A stretch of DNA of 57,909 bases from Acidimicrobiia bacterium (lineage in GTDB: Bacteria; Actinomycetota; Acidimicrobiia; Spongiisociales; ZC4RG35). The position numbers and the translations under genes are program-made. Below are positions 45,341 through 54,952 of this stretch, in pieces. Location of the stretch: NCBI GenBank assembly GCA_026002975.1, contig BPGJ01000005.1, positions 138,693-196,601 of the forward strand, read 5' to 3'. The notes under the pieces are model-generated. The model did no database searches. It worked only from the letters and a program-made list of their open reading frames with translations, and was not told the DNA's origin. The stretch's first letter is position 1. Every line of letters starts with the position of its first letter.

Positions 45341-45729
45341 TGGAGATCGTGGCGGGAGTCCTGATCGGGCTGGTGGCGGGTTTCGCCGGAGCGGTGGCCG
45401 GCATCGGCGGAGGGGTGATCATGGTCCCTTCGATGGTGTTCTTCCTGGGTCTACCCCAGACGACCGCCCAAGGCACCTCCCTGATGGCCATGCTGTTCAC
45501 CACCGTGGCGGGCACCTGGGTGAACGTGTCCAACCGACGGGTCGATCTGGCCCAGGCCTTCTGGATCGGGCTCGGCGGCGCGGCGGCGGCGCAGGTCGGC
45601 AAGGAGGCTGCGCTGGCCATCGACCCCGATCTGCTGCAACGGCTGTTCGGGGTGTTCGTGCTCATCATGGGGCTGCGGATGGCCCGTCGAGGTTGGAAGG
45701 GCATCGCCCGCCGGACGGAGGAGGGTTAG
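45340..45729 (+). CDS. TauE/SafE-family half-size permease, second partner
   Basis: The 129-residue protein has about four TM helices with the matching signature AVAGIGGGVIMVPSMVFF near residue 24. QTTAQGTSLMAMLFTTVAGTWVN follows, and the protein ends in a basic tail ([14 protein letters not shown]). The ATG overlaps the stop of the first half (TGATG), implying translational coupling. The two halves differ in sequence, so this is a split internal duplication rather than a recent copy. The stop overlaps pncA convergently. Confidence 0.83.
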   Translation: MEIVAGVLIGLVAGFAGAVAGIGGGVIMVPSMVFFLGLPQTTAQGTSLMAMLFTTVAGTWVNVSNRRVDLAQAFWIGLGGAAAAQVGKEAALAIDPDLLQRLFGVFVLIMGLRMARRGWKGIARRTEEG

Positions 45730-46308
45730 CCCACCTCGGCGCCGGCCGCCCGCAGCTCCTCCACGGCCCGCTCTCCATCATCCGGTTGCAGGTTCACCGC
45801 GGCGGTCGCGCCCAGAAGGACCGACGTCGGGTGACCGAGCCGGAGAGCGTCGAGTGCGGTCGCCTTGACGCAGTAGTCGAGGGCCAGCCCCACCACCACC
45901 GTCTTCTCGACTCCCCGTGCAGAGAGCAGGTCTTCGAGTTCGGTGGGCCGGTCCTCTCCGGTGACCGGGTCGCGCATCGTGAACCCGGAGTAGCCGTCCT
46001 CCCCGTGGGATCCCTTTCGCACCACCGGACCGGCGACGACCAGACGGGGATGCAGTTCCGCTCCCCACGTCCCCATGACGCAGTGAACCGGCCAGATGCC
46101 GCCGTCCTTGGCGAAGTGGGGGGTGGAAGGGGGATGCCAGTCCTGGGTGTACACCACCAGGGCACCCGCCGCTACCGCTTTGAGGATCTCGGCGTTGACG
46201 GCTCCCACTACCGTCTCTCCCTCCCGGGACCGTGAGGCTGCCCTTCGGGTCGGCGAAGTCGTTCTGCACGTCGACGACGATCAGCGCAGTTGCCGGGTCG
46301 TAGCTCAT
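45726..46308 (-). CDS. pncA: Nicotinamidase, one frameshift
   Basis: The corrected product of about 193 residues has [23 protein letters not shown] (catalytic Asp near residue 13), [15 protein letters not shown] (metal-binding Asp/His), GTWGAELHP and the nucleophile in [22 protein letters not shown]. This is the classical PncA set. It converts nicotinamide to nicotinate, the substrate of the divergent pncB. A single-base gain near 46215-46222 breaks the frame; correction gives [14 protein letters not shown]. The 51-base gap to pncB holds both promoters. Confidence 0.88.
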
Positions 46309-46359
46309 ACCTCCGAAGGCTAGATGGCTGCCGGGTCCAACCGTCTAGGCTGCGCAGGG

Positions 46360-47888
46360 ATGGACCCCCACCAGACGGGTTTCCTGTTCACCGACCACTA
46401 CCAGCTCACCATGGCCCAGCTCTACTTCAGGATGGGTCTGGCGGAGCGACCCGCCCAGTTCGAGTACTTCTTCAGGTCGTATCCCGACTACGGGCGTCAC
46501 CAGGCCGGCTACTGCATCTTCGCCGGCCTGGGACCCCTCCTGGAGTGGATGCGAAGGGCCCGGTTCGACCGGTTCGACCGGCGCGTGTTGGAGGCCCAAC
46601 GGGGATCGACCGGCGCCCGGATCTTCGGGGACGATTTCCTCGACTGGTTGGAGGAGGCGGGGAACTTCGATTCGGTGTCTTTGCGGGCGGTTCCCGAGGG
46701 GAGGGTGGTGCACCCCAACACGCCGATCGCGGTGGCCGAAGGTCCTCTCGCCCTCGCTCAGATCCTCGAGACCTCCTTGCTCAACCATCTGAATTTCCCC
46801 ACCCTCGTCGCCACCAAGGCATCGCGGGGTGGTGGAAGCCGCGGCCGGTGGGACGGTGCTCGAGTTCGGGATGCGCCGGGCTCACGGTTACGGCGCCAAC
46901 GCCGGAGCCCGGGCCGCGCTGGTCGGGGGGGGTGGATTTCACCTCCAACGTCGCAGCCTCCCACTGGGTGGGGCTCCCCTCCAAGGGAACCCACGGCCAT
47001 TCGATGGTCCAGGTGTTCATGGCGTTGGAGGGAAGCGAGTTGGAGGCCTTCCGGGCCTACGCCGAGGTCTACCCCGACGACACCGTCCTGCTGGTCGACA
47101 CCATCGACACCCTGGAATCCGGGGTGCCCAACGCCATCAAGGTGTTCGAGGAGCTCAGAGCCCGGGGCCACGAACCGGTGGGGATCCGCCTGGATTCAGG
47201 TGACCTGGCCCATTTGGCGGTGCGCTCGGCCGAGATGCTGGACCGGGCCGGGTTTCCGGGTGTCCGCATCGTCCTCTCCTCGGGTCTCGACGAGCTGACC
47301 ATCTGGCAGATCCGCAACCAGATCGTGGAGGAGGCCCGCAGATACGGCCTCGACCCCGACCAGGTGCTGGGGCGTCTGGTCTACGGGGTCGGGTCCAAGA
47401 TGATCACCTCGGAAGGAGATCCCGCTCTGGACGGGGTGTACAAGCTGGTCGCGGTGGACGAAGACGGGGAATGGGTGCCGGCGATCAAGATCTCCGATAC
47501 CCCCGAGAAGGTGCAGAACCCGGGGGCCAAGAGGCTGTGGAGGGTCTACGACCGGCGAGGCACTGCAACCGCCGACGTGTTGGCGTTGGCGCACGAGACG
47601 TTGGACGACCGGCCGCTTCGGATCCACCATCCCACCATCCCCGGTGTCGGGCGCACCCTGGGCGAGCGGGACGTGTCCGGTGTCGAGGAGCTGCTGGTGG
47701 AGGTGTGGCGGGACGGGTCGGTGAAGTTCGAGTTGGGGGGTGTGGAGGAGGCCCGGGCCAGGAGGAGAGCGGACCTGGAGCGGCTCGATCCTGGGGTGAG
47801 GCGGCTGGTGAACCCGCACACCTACCACGTGTCGCTCACGACCGAACTGCGCGATCTCAAGTGGAAGCTGGTCCAACAGTTCAGCTGA
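46360..47888 (+). CDS. pncB: Nicotinate phosphoribosyltransferase, two frameshifts
   Basis: The corrected protein of about 508 residues starts [19 protein letters not shown]. It contains [61 protein letters not shown], the [13 protein letters not shown] active-site strand and [16 protein letters not shown]. It makes nicotinate mononucleotide from nicotinate and PRPP (Preiss-Handler route). Single-base gains lie in G runs at 46826-46829 and 46925-46932; removing one G from each joins the three frames into a normal NAPRTase. The divergent pncA supplies its substrate. Confidence 0.9.
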
Positions 47889-47891
47889 ACG

Positions 47892-49118
47892 TCACTTCCG
47901 ACGAACGCCTCCTTTCCACACTCCGGTGATCCGGTTGGGATCGGTGAGCACCGCCAGGTCCTTCGTCGGGTCTCCGTCGACGGTGATCAGATCGGCGTCG
48001 TAGCCGGGAGCCAGGATCCCGGTTCGGGGAGCCTGGGGCCCCAGGGTTTCGGGTCCGGTGGCGGTGGCGGCCTCTATGGCGGACAACGGGTCGAGACCCG
48101 CTTCGGTCAGGTGGAGCAGTTCCTCGGCGTTGCGTCCCCAGACGTCGTCGTTCCACACGTCGGTCCCCAACGCGATCCTGACGCCGTGGTCGATGGCGAT
48201 GCGTAACGCCTCCAGGTGGCGGTCGGCGATGGCGTGGAGCTTGCGGCGGGCGTAGTCGGGGAACCGGGGGGAGTCGCCCAGGGACCGGAGGTGTTCGACG
48301 ATGAACCTGGTGGGCACCAGGATGGCTCCGGCTTCCGCCATCGCCTCAGCGGCTTCGTCGTCGAGGTAGGTGCCGTGTTCGATGGTCTTCACTCCGGCCC
48401 GGATCGCGGCCATGATGCCCGGCTTTCCATGGCAGTGGGCGGCCACAACCCGGTCGGCCCGGGCCGCCTCGTCGACGATCGCGGTCAGCTCTTCGGCGGT
48501 GAACTGCTGATGGACGGGATGGTCGATCTGGCTCATCACCCCACCGGAGGCACACACCTTGATGACCCTGGCCCCCAGGCGTAGCTGCCGGCGGACGGCT
48601 CTCCTGCAGTCGTCGGGCCCGTCGCACAGAGCCGACGCCCCGAAGTGGCGTTCGAAGATGTGGGCGGCGTCGCCTTCGGGGAGCATGTGGATGTCGGCGT
48701 GGCCTCCCGTCTGGGACAGAGGGGAGCCTGCCGCGTACACGTTGGGTCCGGCCACGGTTCCCTCCTCCACCGCGGCTGCCAGGAACGTGCCGTAGCCTCC
48801 CACCTCCCTGATGGAGGTGAAACCCGCAGCGAGAGCCTTCTCCAGGTGGCGGGCGGCCCTGAGCACCCCGAGCTGAGGCGGCATCAACGGGAGGGTCTCT
48901 CCAATCCCGATCCTGCCGGCCGGGAAACCGAACAGATGGGCGTGACAGTCCCACATACCCGGCATCACGGTCGGAGCGGTGAGAGACACTTCTGCGGGCG
49001 GAGCGTTCTCGGGGGGACCCGCATAGACGATGACGGTCCCGTCGAACATCACCGTTCCGGGACGCATCGGCTGCCCCCGCCCCGGTATCAGTAGCTCCGT
49101 GTCGATGCGGACGGCCAT
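47892..49118 (-). CDS. Metal-dependent amidohydrolase
   Basis: The 408-residue protein has the amidohydrolase fold: an N-terminal beta-sandwich, VMPGMWDCHAHLFGFP (first metal His pair), a VIKVCASGGVMS strand whose Lys may be carboxylated, VVAAHCHGKPGI, TIEHGTYLDDEAA, and RIALGTDVWNDD with the catalytic Asp. This is close to the prolidase/imidazolonepropionase-like group. It ends CATATGPETLGPQAPRTGILAPGYDADLITVDGDP, as in the group. Substrate unknown; cyclic or dipeptide amides are likely. It converges with pncB. Confidence 0.87.
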   Translation of the reverse strand: MAVRIDTELLIPGRGQPMRPGTVMFDGTVIVYAGPPENAPPAEVSLTAPTVMPGMWDCHAHLFGFPAGRIGIGETLPLMPPQLGVLRAARHLEKALAAGFTSIREVGGYGTFLAAAVEEGTVAGPNVYAAGSPLSQTGGHADIHMLPEGDAAHIFERHFGASALCDGPDDCRRAVRRQLRLGARVIKVCASGGVMSQIDHPVHQQFTAEELTAIVDEAARADRVVAAHCHGKPGIMAAIRAGVKTIEHGTYLDDEAAEAMAEAGAILVPTRFIVEHLRSLGDSPRFPDYARRKLHAIADRHLEALRIAIDHGVRIALGTDVWNDDVWGRNAEELLHLTEAGLDPLSAIEAATATGPETLGPQAPRTGILAPGYDADLITVDGDPTKDLAVLTDPNRITGVWKGGVRRK

Positions 49119-49133
49119 GGTCGGCCGCCCAAC

Positions 49134-50543
49134 CTACACGAAGGTGTGGCCGTACTCGTCGCGGTACGCCTCCAACAGGCGCAGCCAGACCTCCGACACC
49201 GTCGGGAAAGCAGGTATGGCGTGCCACAACTTCCCGAGGGGAACTTCGGCCACCACCGCGATGGTCGCCGCATGGAGCATCTCCCCGGCTACCGGCGAGA
49301 CGAAGGTTGCGCCCACCACCACCTGGCGGGCCGAGTCCACCACCAGCTTGGCGGTGCCCCGATATCCCTCCCCCAGGGTGGCGGAACCGGCGACCTGGCC
49401 GGTGTCGTAGGTGACGGTCCTCACCTCCAAACCCTGGTCCCGGGCCGCCGCCTCGGTGAGACCCACCGCTGCCACCTGGGGATGGGTGAAAACCACCCGA
49501 GGGTTGGCGGTCTGGTCGGCCCAAGCTCGGGTCTCTTCCAGGCCGGCGATGTAGGCCCCGGCGATCCGGGCCTGGTATTTGCCCGAGTGGGTCAGCAGCG
49601 CCCTCCCGTTGACGTCCCCCACCGCGTAGAGCCAGCCGCCCTCCACGCCGGTCACCCGGAGTCGGTCGTCCACGTCGAGGAAGCCCCCTGGTTCGAGACC
49701 CACGGTCTCCAAGCCGATGTCGTCGGTGTTGGGGCGACGCCCCACCGCCACCGCCACCTCGTCGGCCTCGATCTCCCGGCGGTTCCCGGAGGACTCCACC
49801 TCCACCCGGAATGCACCTTCGTCGTCCGTCCGGGCTAGTCGCGTCACCCGGGCCGACACCAGCACCTCGATCCCGTCTCTGGCGAACTGGGCGGCCAGCT
49901 CCTCACCGGCGAAGGGTTCCTCGCCGGGGAGAAGGCGGTCCTGCAGCTCCACCACGGTCACCTGCTCGGCCCCGAGGGTTCGCCAGGCTTGCGCCATCTC
50001 GACTCCAGCCACCCCGCCCCCCACGACGAGGAGACGCCGGGGAACCCGCCGGGCGGTGGTGACGTGTCGGGTGTCCCAAGCCTGTTCGATCCCCTCGATG
50101 GGTGGGACCAGAGCCCGGGTGCCCGTGGCGACCACCACCGCCACGCTGGCCCGGTAGGTGGAGCGGGTTCCGTCGGGGTGTTCCACCTCCACGGTCTTGA
50201 CTCCCTCGAGACGCCCACGGCCGCGGATCAGGTCCACGCCGACCGAGTCGAGCCATTCGACCTGACCGTGGTCGTCCCAGTGGGAGGCCAGGGCGTCACG
50301 CCGAGCGAGGGCAGCTTCGGCGTCGATCGCCGCTCCAACCACCCCGGGGGTACGCCCGGCCGCGTCCACCACCTCTCCCGGACGGAGCAGGGCTTTGGAT
50401 GGCATGCAGGCCCAGTAGGAGCACTCGCCGCCTACCAGCTCGGCCTCGACCAGAGCCACCTTCAGGCCGGTGCGGCCCGCCAGGTCGGCGGCGTTCTCAC
50501 CCGCCGGTCCACCTCCGATGACGATCACGTCGTATTCCTTCAC
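49134..50543 (-). CDS. Pyridine nucleotide-disulfide oxidoreductase, Lpd/MerA-like
   Basis: The 469-residue flavoprotein has YDVIVIGGGPAGENAADLAG (FAD), a redox-active disulfide in GGECSYWACMPSKALL, VVVATGTRALVPPIEG, RLLVVGGGVAGVEMAQAWRTLG (NAD(P)) and YAVGDVNG. At the C-terminus the HPTLSE base motif of lipoamide dehydrogenase reads FPTVSE, so the catalytic His is replaced by Phe. It is unlikely to be a normal lipoamide dehydrogenase. The GTG start at 50541-50543 is five bases past the DUF1684 stop; a GAGGAGG lies inside that gene's last codons. Confidence 0.88.
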   Translation of the reverse strand: MKEYDVIVIGGGPAGENAADLAGRTGLKVALVEAELVGGECSYWACMPSKALLRPGEVVDAAGRTPGVVGAAIDAEAALARRDALASHWDDHGQVEWLDSVGVDLIRGRGRLEGVKTVEVEHPDGTRSTYRASVAVVVATGTRALVPPIEGIEQAWDTRHVTTARRVPRRLLVVGGGVAGVEMAQAWRTLGAEQVTVVELQDRLLPGEEPFAGEELAAQFARDGIEVLVSARVTRLARTDDEGAFRVEVESSGNRREIEADEVAVAVGRRPNTDDIGLETVGLEPGGFLDVDDRLRVTGVEGGWLYAVGDVNGRALLTHSGKYQARIAGAYIAGLEETRAWADQTANPRVVFTHPQVAAVGLTEAAARDQGLEVRTVTYDTGQVAGSATLGEGYRGTAKLVVDSARQVVVGATFVSPVAGEMLHAATIAVVAEVPLGKLWHAIPAFPTVSEVWLRLLEAYRDEYGHTFV

Positions 50544-50548
50544 GGCGG

Positions 50549-51241
50549 TTATGGAGCCTCCTCGCATACGTCTTCTTCTTCTTCTTCAACCTGGTGGGGA
50601 GGCTCGTCATCGGCGATGGTCGCAGATCCGACACTCAGACGCTCCCCGGCTTCCACCGCCATCGGGAGGACGTTGCCGGGAGGCGGAAGCGGACAGGACC
50701 ACCGGGCCGAGTGGACGCAGGAGGGGTGATAGGCGAAGTTGAAGTCGAGGACGAGCCTCTTCCCTACCTGTCCCAGGTCGGGCCCTTTGGCGGTGTCGAT
50801 CAGATAGCGACCACCGGCATAGGTGGTGGTGCCGGAGGTGGCGTCCCGGAACGGAAGGAAGAGGCCGCCGCCGTAGGAATCGAGCCAGAACAGTTGCAGC
50901 GCCGAGGGCGTCCGTTCCAGCTCGAAACGCAAGACGCCGATCGAAACGAACCGGGTGGAGCCGGCGCCGGAATGGGCGAGATCTACCGCTGTCTCCGGCT
51001 TCGGGTGGAACGACGCCGTGGTCCGCCATCGGGGGTCGTAGGGGAAGTAGGGGAGACCCCGAAAGGTGGCCCGGGCCTCCGGTTCCAGTGCCGACTGGGG
51101 ATGAGAGGCGAACAGCTCGTCCCGGGCCCGTCGCCAACGCCACCAGGCCGACTCGGGGTCGGGTTCTTCCCTCACCATGCGGTAGATGTCGAACATCCTT
51201 CTCCGGTAATCCCAGAGATCCAACAGGTCGGAGCCATCCAT
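50549..51241 (-). CDS. DUF1684 family protein
   Basis: The 230-residue cytosolic protein has LFLPFRDATSGTTTYAGGRYL and VLDFNFAYHPSCVHSARWSCPLPPPGNVLPMAVEAGE, the signature stretches of DUF1684. Its fold suggests a binding or enzymatic domain, but no activity is known to me. It ends in an acidic tail (VEEEEEDVCEEAP) encoded over the ribosome binding site of the following oxidoreductase gene. The ATG is 51239-51241; the 60-base gap to pgi is a divergent promoter region. Confidence 0.85.
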   Translation of the reverse strand: MDGSDLLDLWDYRRRMFDIYRMVREEPDPESAWWRWRRARDELFASHPQSALEPEARATFRGLPYFPYDPRWRTTASFHPKPETAVDLAHSGAGSTRFVSIGVLRFELERTPSALQLFWLDSYGGGLFLPFRDATSGTTTYAGGRYLIDTAKGPDLGQVGKRLVLDFNFAYHPSCVHSARWSCPLPPPGNVLPMAVEAGERLSVGSATIADDEPPHQVEEEEEDVCEEAP

Positions 51242-51301
51242 GGGCCTACCGTATCTCGGCTGGCATACTCGGAGACGTGGAACTAGGAACCCCCCTTCGA
51301 C

Positions 51302-52828
51302 GTGGCCTACAGAACCCAAGTCCGCCGGTGGGATAGACATCGGCTGGCCCGACGTCTCTGGGACGGCGATCCCACGGTGTGGGACGCGGATCCCACTACC
51401 CCCGAGCTGGCCGATCGCCTGGGATGGCTCCATCTCCACCACACCATGGTCGAGGAGCTGCCCCGTATCGGCGAGGTGATCGATGGTCTCCCTGATCACC
51501 ACACCGTGGTGCTGTGCGGCATGGGGGGGTCGAGCCTCGCGCCCGAGGTCTTCTCTCGGGTGTTCGGGCTCGCCGAGCGCCTGTTGGTGTGCGACTCGAC
51601 CCACCCCGAAGCCGTGGCGAGGCTCCTCGAGAACGATCGACCCCGGGAGGTCGGTCTACCTGGTGGCATCGAAATCGGGGACCACCCTGGAAACGCTGTC
51701 CTTCTACCGAACCTTCTGGGCGTCGACCGGGGGCGACGGCCGGCGTTTCGTGGCTCTCACCGACCCTGGTACCCCCTTGGAGCGGCTCGCCTGGGATAGG
51801 GATTGGAGTGCGGTGGTGCGTACCCCGCCGGACGTCGGCGGGAGGTTCTCGGCTCTCACCCCCTTCGGGTTGCTGCCGGCTGGGCTGATCGGCGTCGAGC
51901 CGGACAGGCTGCTGGAGGCGGCCGCCGAGCTGGCTTCGGGGGCGGACGGATCGGTGGATTCCGACCCCGGGATCCCGCTGGGCCTCGCCTGGGCTTCCCT
52001 CGCGCTCGGCGGTCGGGACAAGCTGACCATCGTCACCTCCCCGAGTCTGGGGTCGTTCCCCGCTTGGCTCGAGCAGTTGGTGGCCGAGAGCCTGGGCAAG
52101 GAGGGAACCGGGATCGTGCCGGTCCCCTACCTGGAGGGAACCCCGATGAGCGGTGCCGACCGTGCGTATCTGGTGTATCGGCTGGTCGGCGAGGACGTGC
52201 CCGAGGTCCCGGAACCCCGGATGGCGTTCGAGTTGGCCGACCGGCACCGGCTGGCCGCGGAGATGCTGCGAGCCGAGCTGGCCACCGCCACCGCCGGTGA
52301 GGTCCTGGCGGTCAACCCGTTCGACCAGCCCAACGTCGAGGCGGCCAAGAAGCTGGCTCGGAAGGCGATGGAAGACGGAGGCGGGTACCGACCGGATTCC
52401 GGCTCTGGCGGCCGGGGACCGTAGCTTGATGCGGGATCTCGAGCAGGTGAGGCCTCCCCGCTACGTGGCCGTTCAGGCGTTCCTTCCCGCCACCCCGGAG
52501 GTCGGGTCGCTCCTCGAGGAGCTGGCCCGAAGGTTGACGGCTCTCACCGGGGCGGCGGTGACGGTGGGCTACGGACCCCGCTTCCTCCACTCGACCGGCC
52601 AGCTCCACAAGGGCGGCACCCCCGGGGGGTGGTTCCTCCAACTCGTCGACCGTCCCGCCACCGACCTGCCGGTCCCCGAAACCGACCACACCTACGGTCG
52701 GATCGTCGCCGCCCAGGCCGATGGGGACTTCCAGGCGCTGATCGAGGCAGGCCGGGACGTGCGGCGGGTCGACCTCGGTCGAGGATCGGCTGGGAGGGCT
52801 GGCCGCGCTGGTGGAGGCCTTGTCGTAA
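51302..52828 (+). CDS. pgi: Glucose-6-phosphate isomerase (Tal-Pgi type, isomerase part only), three frameshifts
   Basis: Corrected, this encodes a protein of about 507 residues. It has LCGMGGSSLAPEVFSRVFG and LLVCDSTHPEAVARLLEND. After a gain near 51636-51650 come VYLVASKSGTTLETLSF, SALTPFGLLPAGLIG, AESLGKEGTGIVPV and VNPFDQPNVEAAKKL. After a gain near 52377-52384 comes YGPRFLHSTGQLHKGG. After a gain near 52778-52781 the end VDLGEDRLGGLAALVEALS restores a TAA at 52826-52828, overlapping the zwf ATG. This is the isomerase half of bifunctional transaldolase/Pgi enzymes, here without transaldolase. It interconverts glucose-6-P and fructose-6-P. Confidence 0.87.
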
Positions 52829-54295
52829 TGACTCATCGGCCTGCCGCCGAGACCGTCCAGATCGAACCCAACCTGGTGATCCTCTTCGGCGCGACCGGCG
52901 ATCTCGCCCGGCGGAGCCTGCTGCCCGCCCTGTACCGGCTGCTTCGACGACGTGAGTTCGCCGACAAGCTCCACGTTCTGGGGGTGGCGACCAAGTCCCT
53001 CGACGACGACGGATTCCGGCGTCTGGCCAGGGACGCGGTGGTGGCCGCCGGGCTGGACCGCACCGAGGTCGAAGAGTGGTGCGGCAGGAACCTGTCCTAC
53101 CAGCCGGTGGGGGAGGGGTACGAGGCGCTGGCCCGACGGGTGCAGGAGGTCGAGCGACAACACGACCTGCCGGGTAACCGGGCCTTCTACCTGGCGGTCC
53201 CGCCCCAGGTGTTCGAAGAGACCGTCGAAGGCATAGCCGGGGCGGGTCTGCATCGATCGGGAGGATGGGTACGGATCGTGGTGGAGAAGCCCTTCGGGAC
53301 CGACCTGGAGTCGGCCCGACGACTCAACCGACTGCTCCACCGCCACTTCGACGAGTCGCAGATCTACCGAATCGACCACTTCCTGGCCAAAGAGACGGTG
53401 CAGAACCTGCTGGTCTTCCGGTTCGCCAACCCGCTGTTCGAATCGGCCTGGAACCGCGACCGGGTCCAAGCGGTGCAGATCACCGTGGCCGAGGACATCG
53501 GCATCGGCGATCGGGCCGGGTACTTCGACAAGGCCGGGACCCTCCGTGACATGGTCCAGAACCACCTGGCCCAGCTCCTGACCCTGGTCGCCATGGAGCC
53601 GCCCGTGCGGTTCGAACCCGACGACATCCGAAACGAAAAGGTGAAGGTCCTGCGGGCGATCCGACCCTTGGAGCCCGGCGACGTCGTCCGGGGACGGTAC
53701 GGGCCGGGCATGGTGGACGGCGAGGCGGTCGTGGGCTACCTGGAGGAGCCGGGAGTGCCTTCAGACTCGACCACCGAGACCTACGCCGCGGTGCGTTTCG
53801 AGATCGACAACTGGAGGTGGCGCGGGGTGCCGTTCCTGGCCCGGACCGGCAAACGCATGGCACGCCGGCTAACCCAGATCGTGGTGGTGTTCCGGGAACC
53901 GCCGGTGGGACTGTTCTCCGCCCACGGCGGGCAGGTGAGAGGAAACGAGCTCTACATCACCCTGCAACCCGACGAAGGCTTCGACCTGCTCTTCGACGTC
54001 AAGACCCCGGGGGAGGGGGGTGGAGACCCTCACCCGGTCGCTCAGCTTCCGCTACGCCGACGCCTTCGGTCCGCTCCCCGACGCCTACGAGACGCTGCTG
54101 GCCGACATCCTGGCCGGCGACCAGACACTGTTCGTCCGGGCCGACGAGGCGGAGGAGGCCTGGCGGATCCTCGACCCCGTCCTCGACCGGAAGACCGTCC
54201 CCGACTCCTATCCCGCCGGCACCTGGGGTCCCGCCTCGGCCGACCGGCTCGCTCGGGAGGCGGGGGCTCCTTGGCGGGTCCTCGACCCCGATTAG
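52828..54295 (+). CDS. zwf: Glucose-6-phosphate 1-dehydrogenase, one frameshift
   Basis: The corrected protein of about 488 residues has FGATGDLARRSLLPALYRLLR (NADP-binding), VEKPFGTDLESARRLNRLL, the substrate motif RIDHFLAKETVQN (usually RIDHYLGKE) and RFANPLFESAWNRDRVQAVQITVAED. It also has VPFLARTGKRMARRLTQIVVVF and the final RSLSFRYADAFG / YETLLADILAGDQTLFVRADEAEEAWRILDPVL. It starts the pentose phosphate pathway and supplies NADPH. A G run at 54015-54020 with one G too many breaks the frame near codon 395. The ATG overlaps the pgi stop. An apparent long frame joining the pgi tail to zwf is an artefact of the pgi shift. Confidence 0.92.
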
Positions 54296-54900
54296 ATGTG
54301 TTTCTCGGGGGACCAGCCGTGTGCCGCCAGATGGCGGGTGGCGGTGTCGAGGGGAACCTCCTCCAGTTCGGTGGCCAGAGAGTCGTTCCAGCAGTTGAGA
54401 AATGCGAACAGCGATATCACCGCCATGATCTCCACCGCCTGGGTGAGGGTGTAGTGCCGGAGTAGATCCTCGAAGTGTTGATCTGTGACGGCGTTGGGCT
54501 GCACCGCCGCGTCCCGCGCCAGGCGGAGTGCAGCCCGCTCGGCCTCGCTGAACAAAGGGCTGGTTTCGAATTCCCAGACCGCCTCCATCTTGTCCTGGTC
54601 GACCGCGCCGCCGAAGCCTCGATTGGCGGTGTGGGCCTGGCAATAACGGCACCCCGCGGCGCCGCTACGGACCAGCGCCAGGAGGGTCTTGAGTTCCCGT
54701 CCGACCTCTCCGTCGCTCCAATAGGCCGCATCCAGCAGACGCAGGAACGGCAGCAGTATGTCCGGTCGGTGGGCCATGATCCGCATGGCGTTGGCGACGT
54801 AGCCGGCCTCGGTTTGGCGTCGCTGGAAATACGCCACGATGTCCGGCCAATCCTGGGCCAGTGTCTCGTCGTCGTGGCGTGGCGGCAGACGTGACGACAT
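54292..54900 (-). CDS. AhpD-like / carboxymuconolactone decarboxylase family protein
   Basis: The 202-residue helical protein has SGAAGCRYCQAHTANRGFGG, the CXXC plus His motif of AhpD-type peroxidase-reducing proteins. TLTQAVEIMAVISLFAFLNCWND follows as in the CMD fold. The nearest known families act in peroxide defence or in decarboxylation. I chose ATG 54898-54900, which follows a GAGGAGG. A perfect palindrome 27 bases upstream (54927-54951) may control it. It overlaps zwf convergently by four bases. Confidence 0.84.
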   Translation of the reverse strand: MSSRLPPRHDDETLAQDWPDIVAYFQRRQTEAGYVANAMRIMAHRPDILLPFLRLLDAAYWSDGEVGRELKTLLALVRSGAAGCRYCQAHTANRGFGGAVDQDKMEAVWEFETSPLFSEAERAALRLARDAAVQPNAVTDQHFEDLLRHYTLTQAVEIMAVISLFAFLNCWNDSLATELEEVPLDTATRHLAAHGWSPEKHI

Positions 54901-54926
54901 GAAACCTCCTCGCTCCGTTACGAGCC

Positions 54927-54951
54927 TTGATCCTACATGATGTAGGATCAA
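54927..54951. promoter_or_regulatory. Perfect 12-bp inverted repeat, likely operator upstream of the AhpD-like gene
   Basis: The arms TTGATCCTACAT and its exact complement flank a single central G, giving a 25-base palindrome without mismatch. It fills the gap between the end of the sigma factor gene (54953) and the AhpD-like start (54900), both on the minus strand. A one-base loop makes an RNA hairpin terminator unlikely, and no T run follows. A dimeric repressor site is more likely. Confidence 0.6.
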
Positions 54952-54952
54952 T

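Noticed and set aside
52153-54020. An apparent single protein joining the Pgi tail to Zwf
   Set aside because: The join exists only because a +1 shift near 52780 removes the pgi stop. Restoring the frame gives VEALS and a TAA overlapping a proper zwf ATG.
23667-54020. Programmed +1 frameshifting as the main explanation of the breaks
   Set aside because: The sites share no slippery codon pair, no in-frame stop at the shift and no downstream structure pattern; several are simply one G too many in a run.
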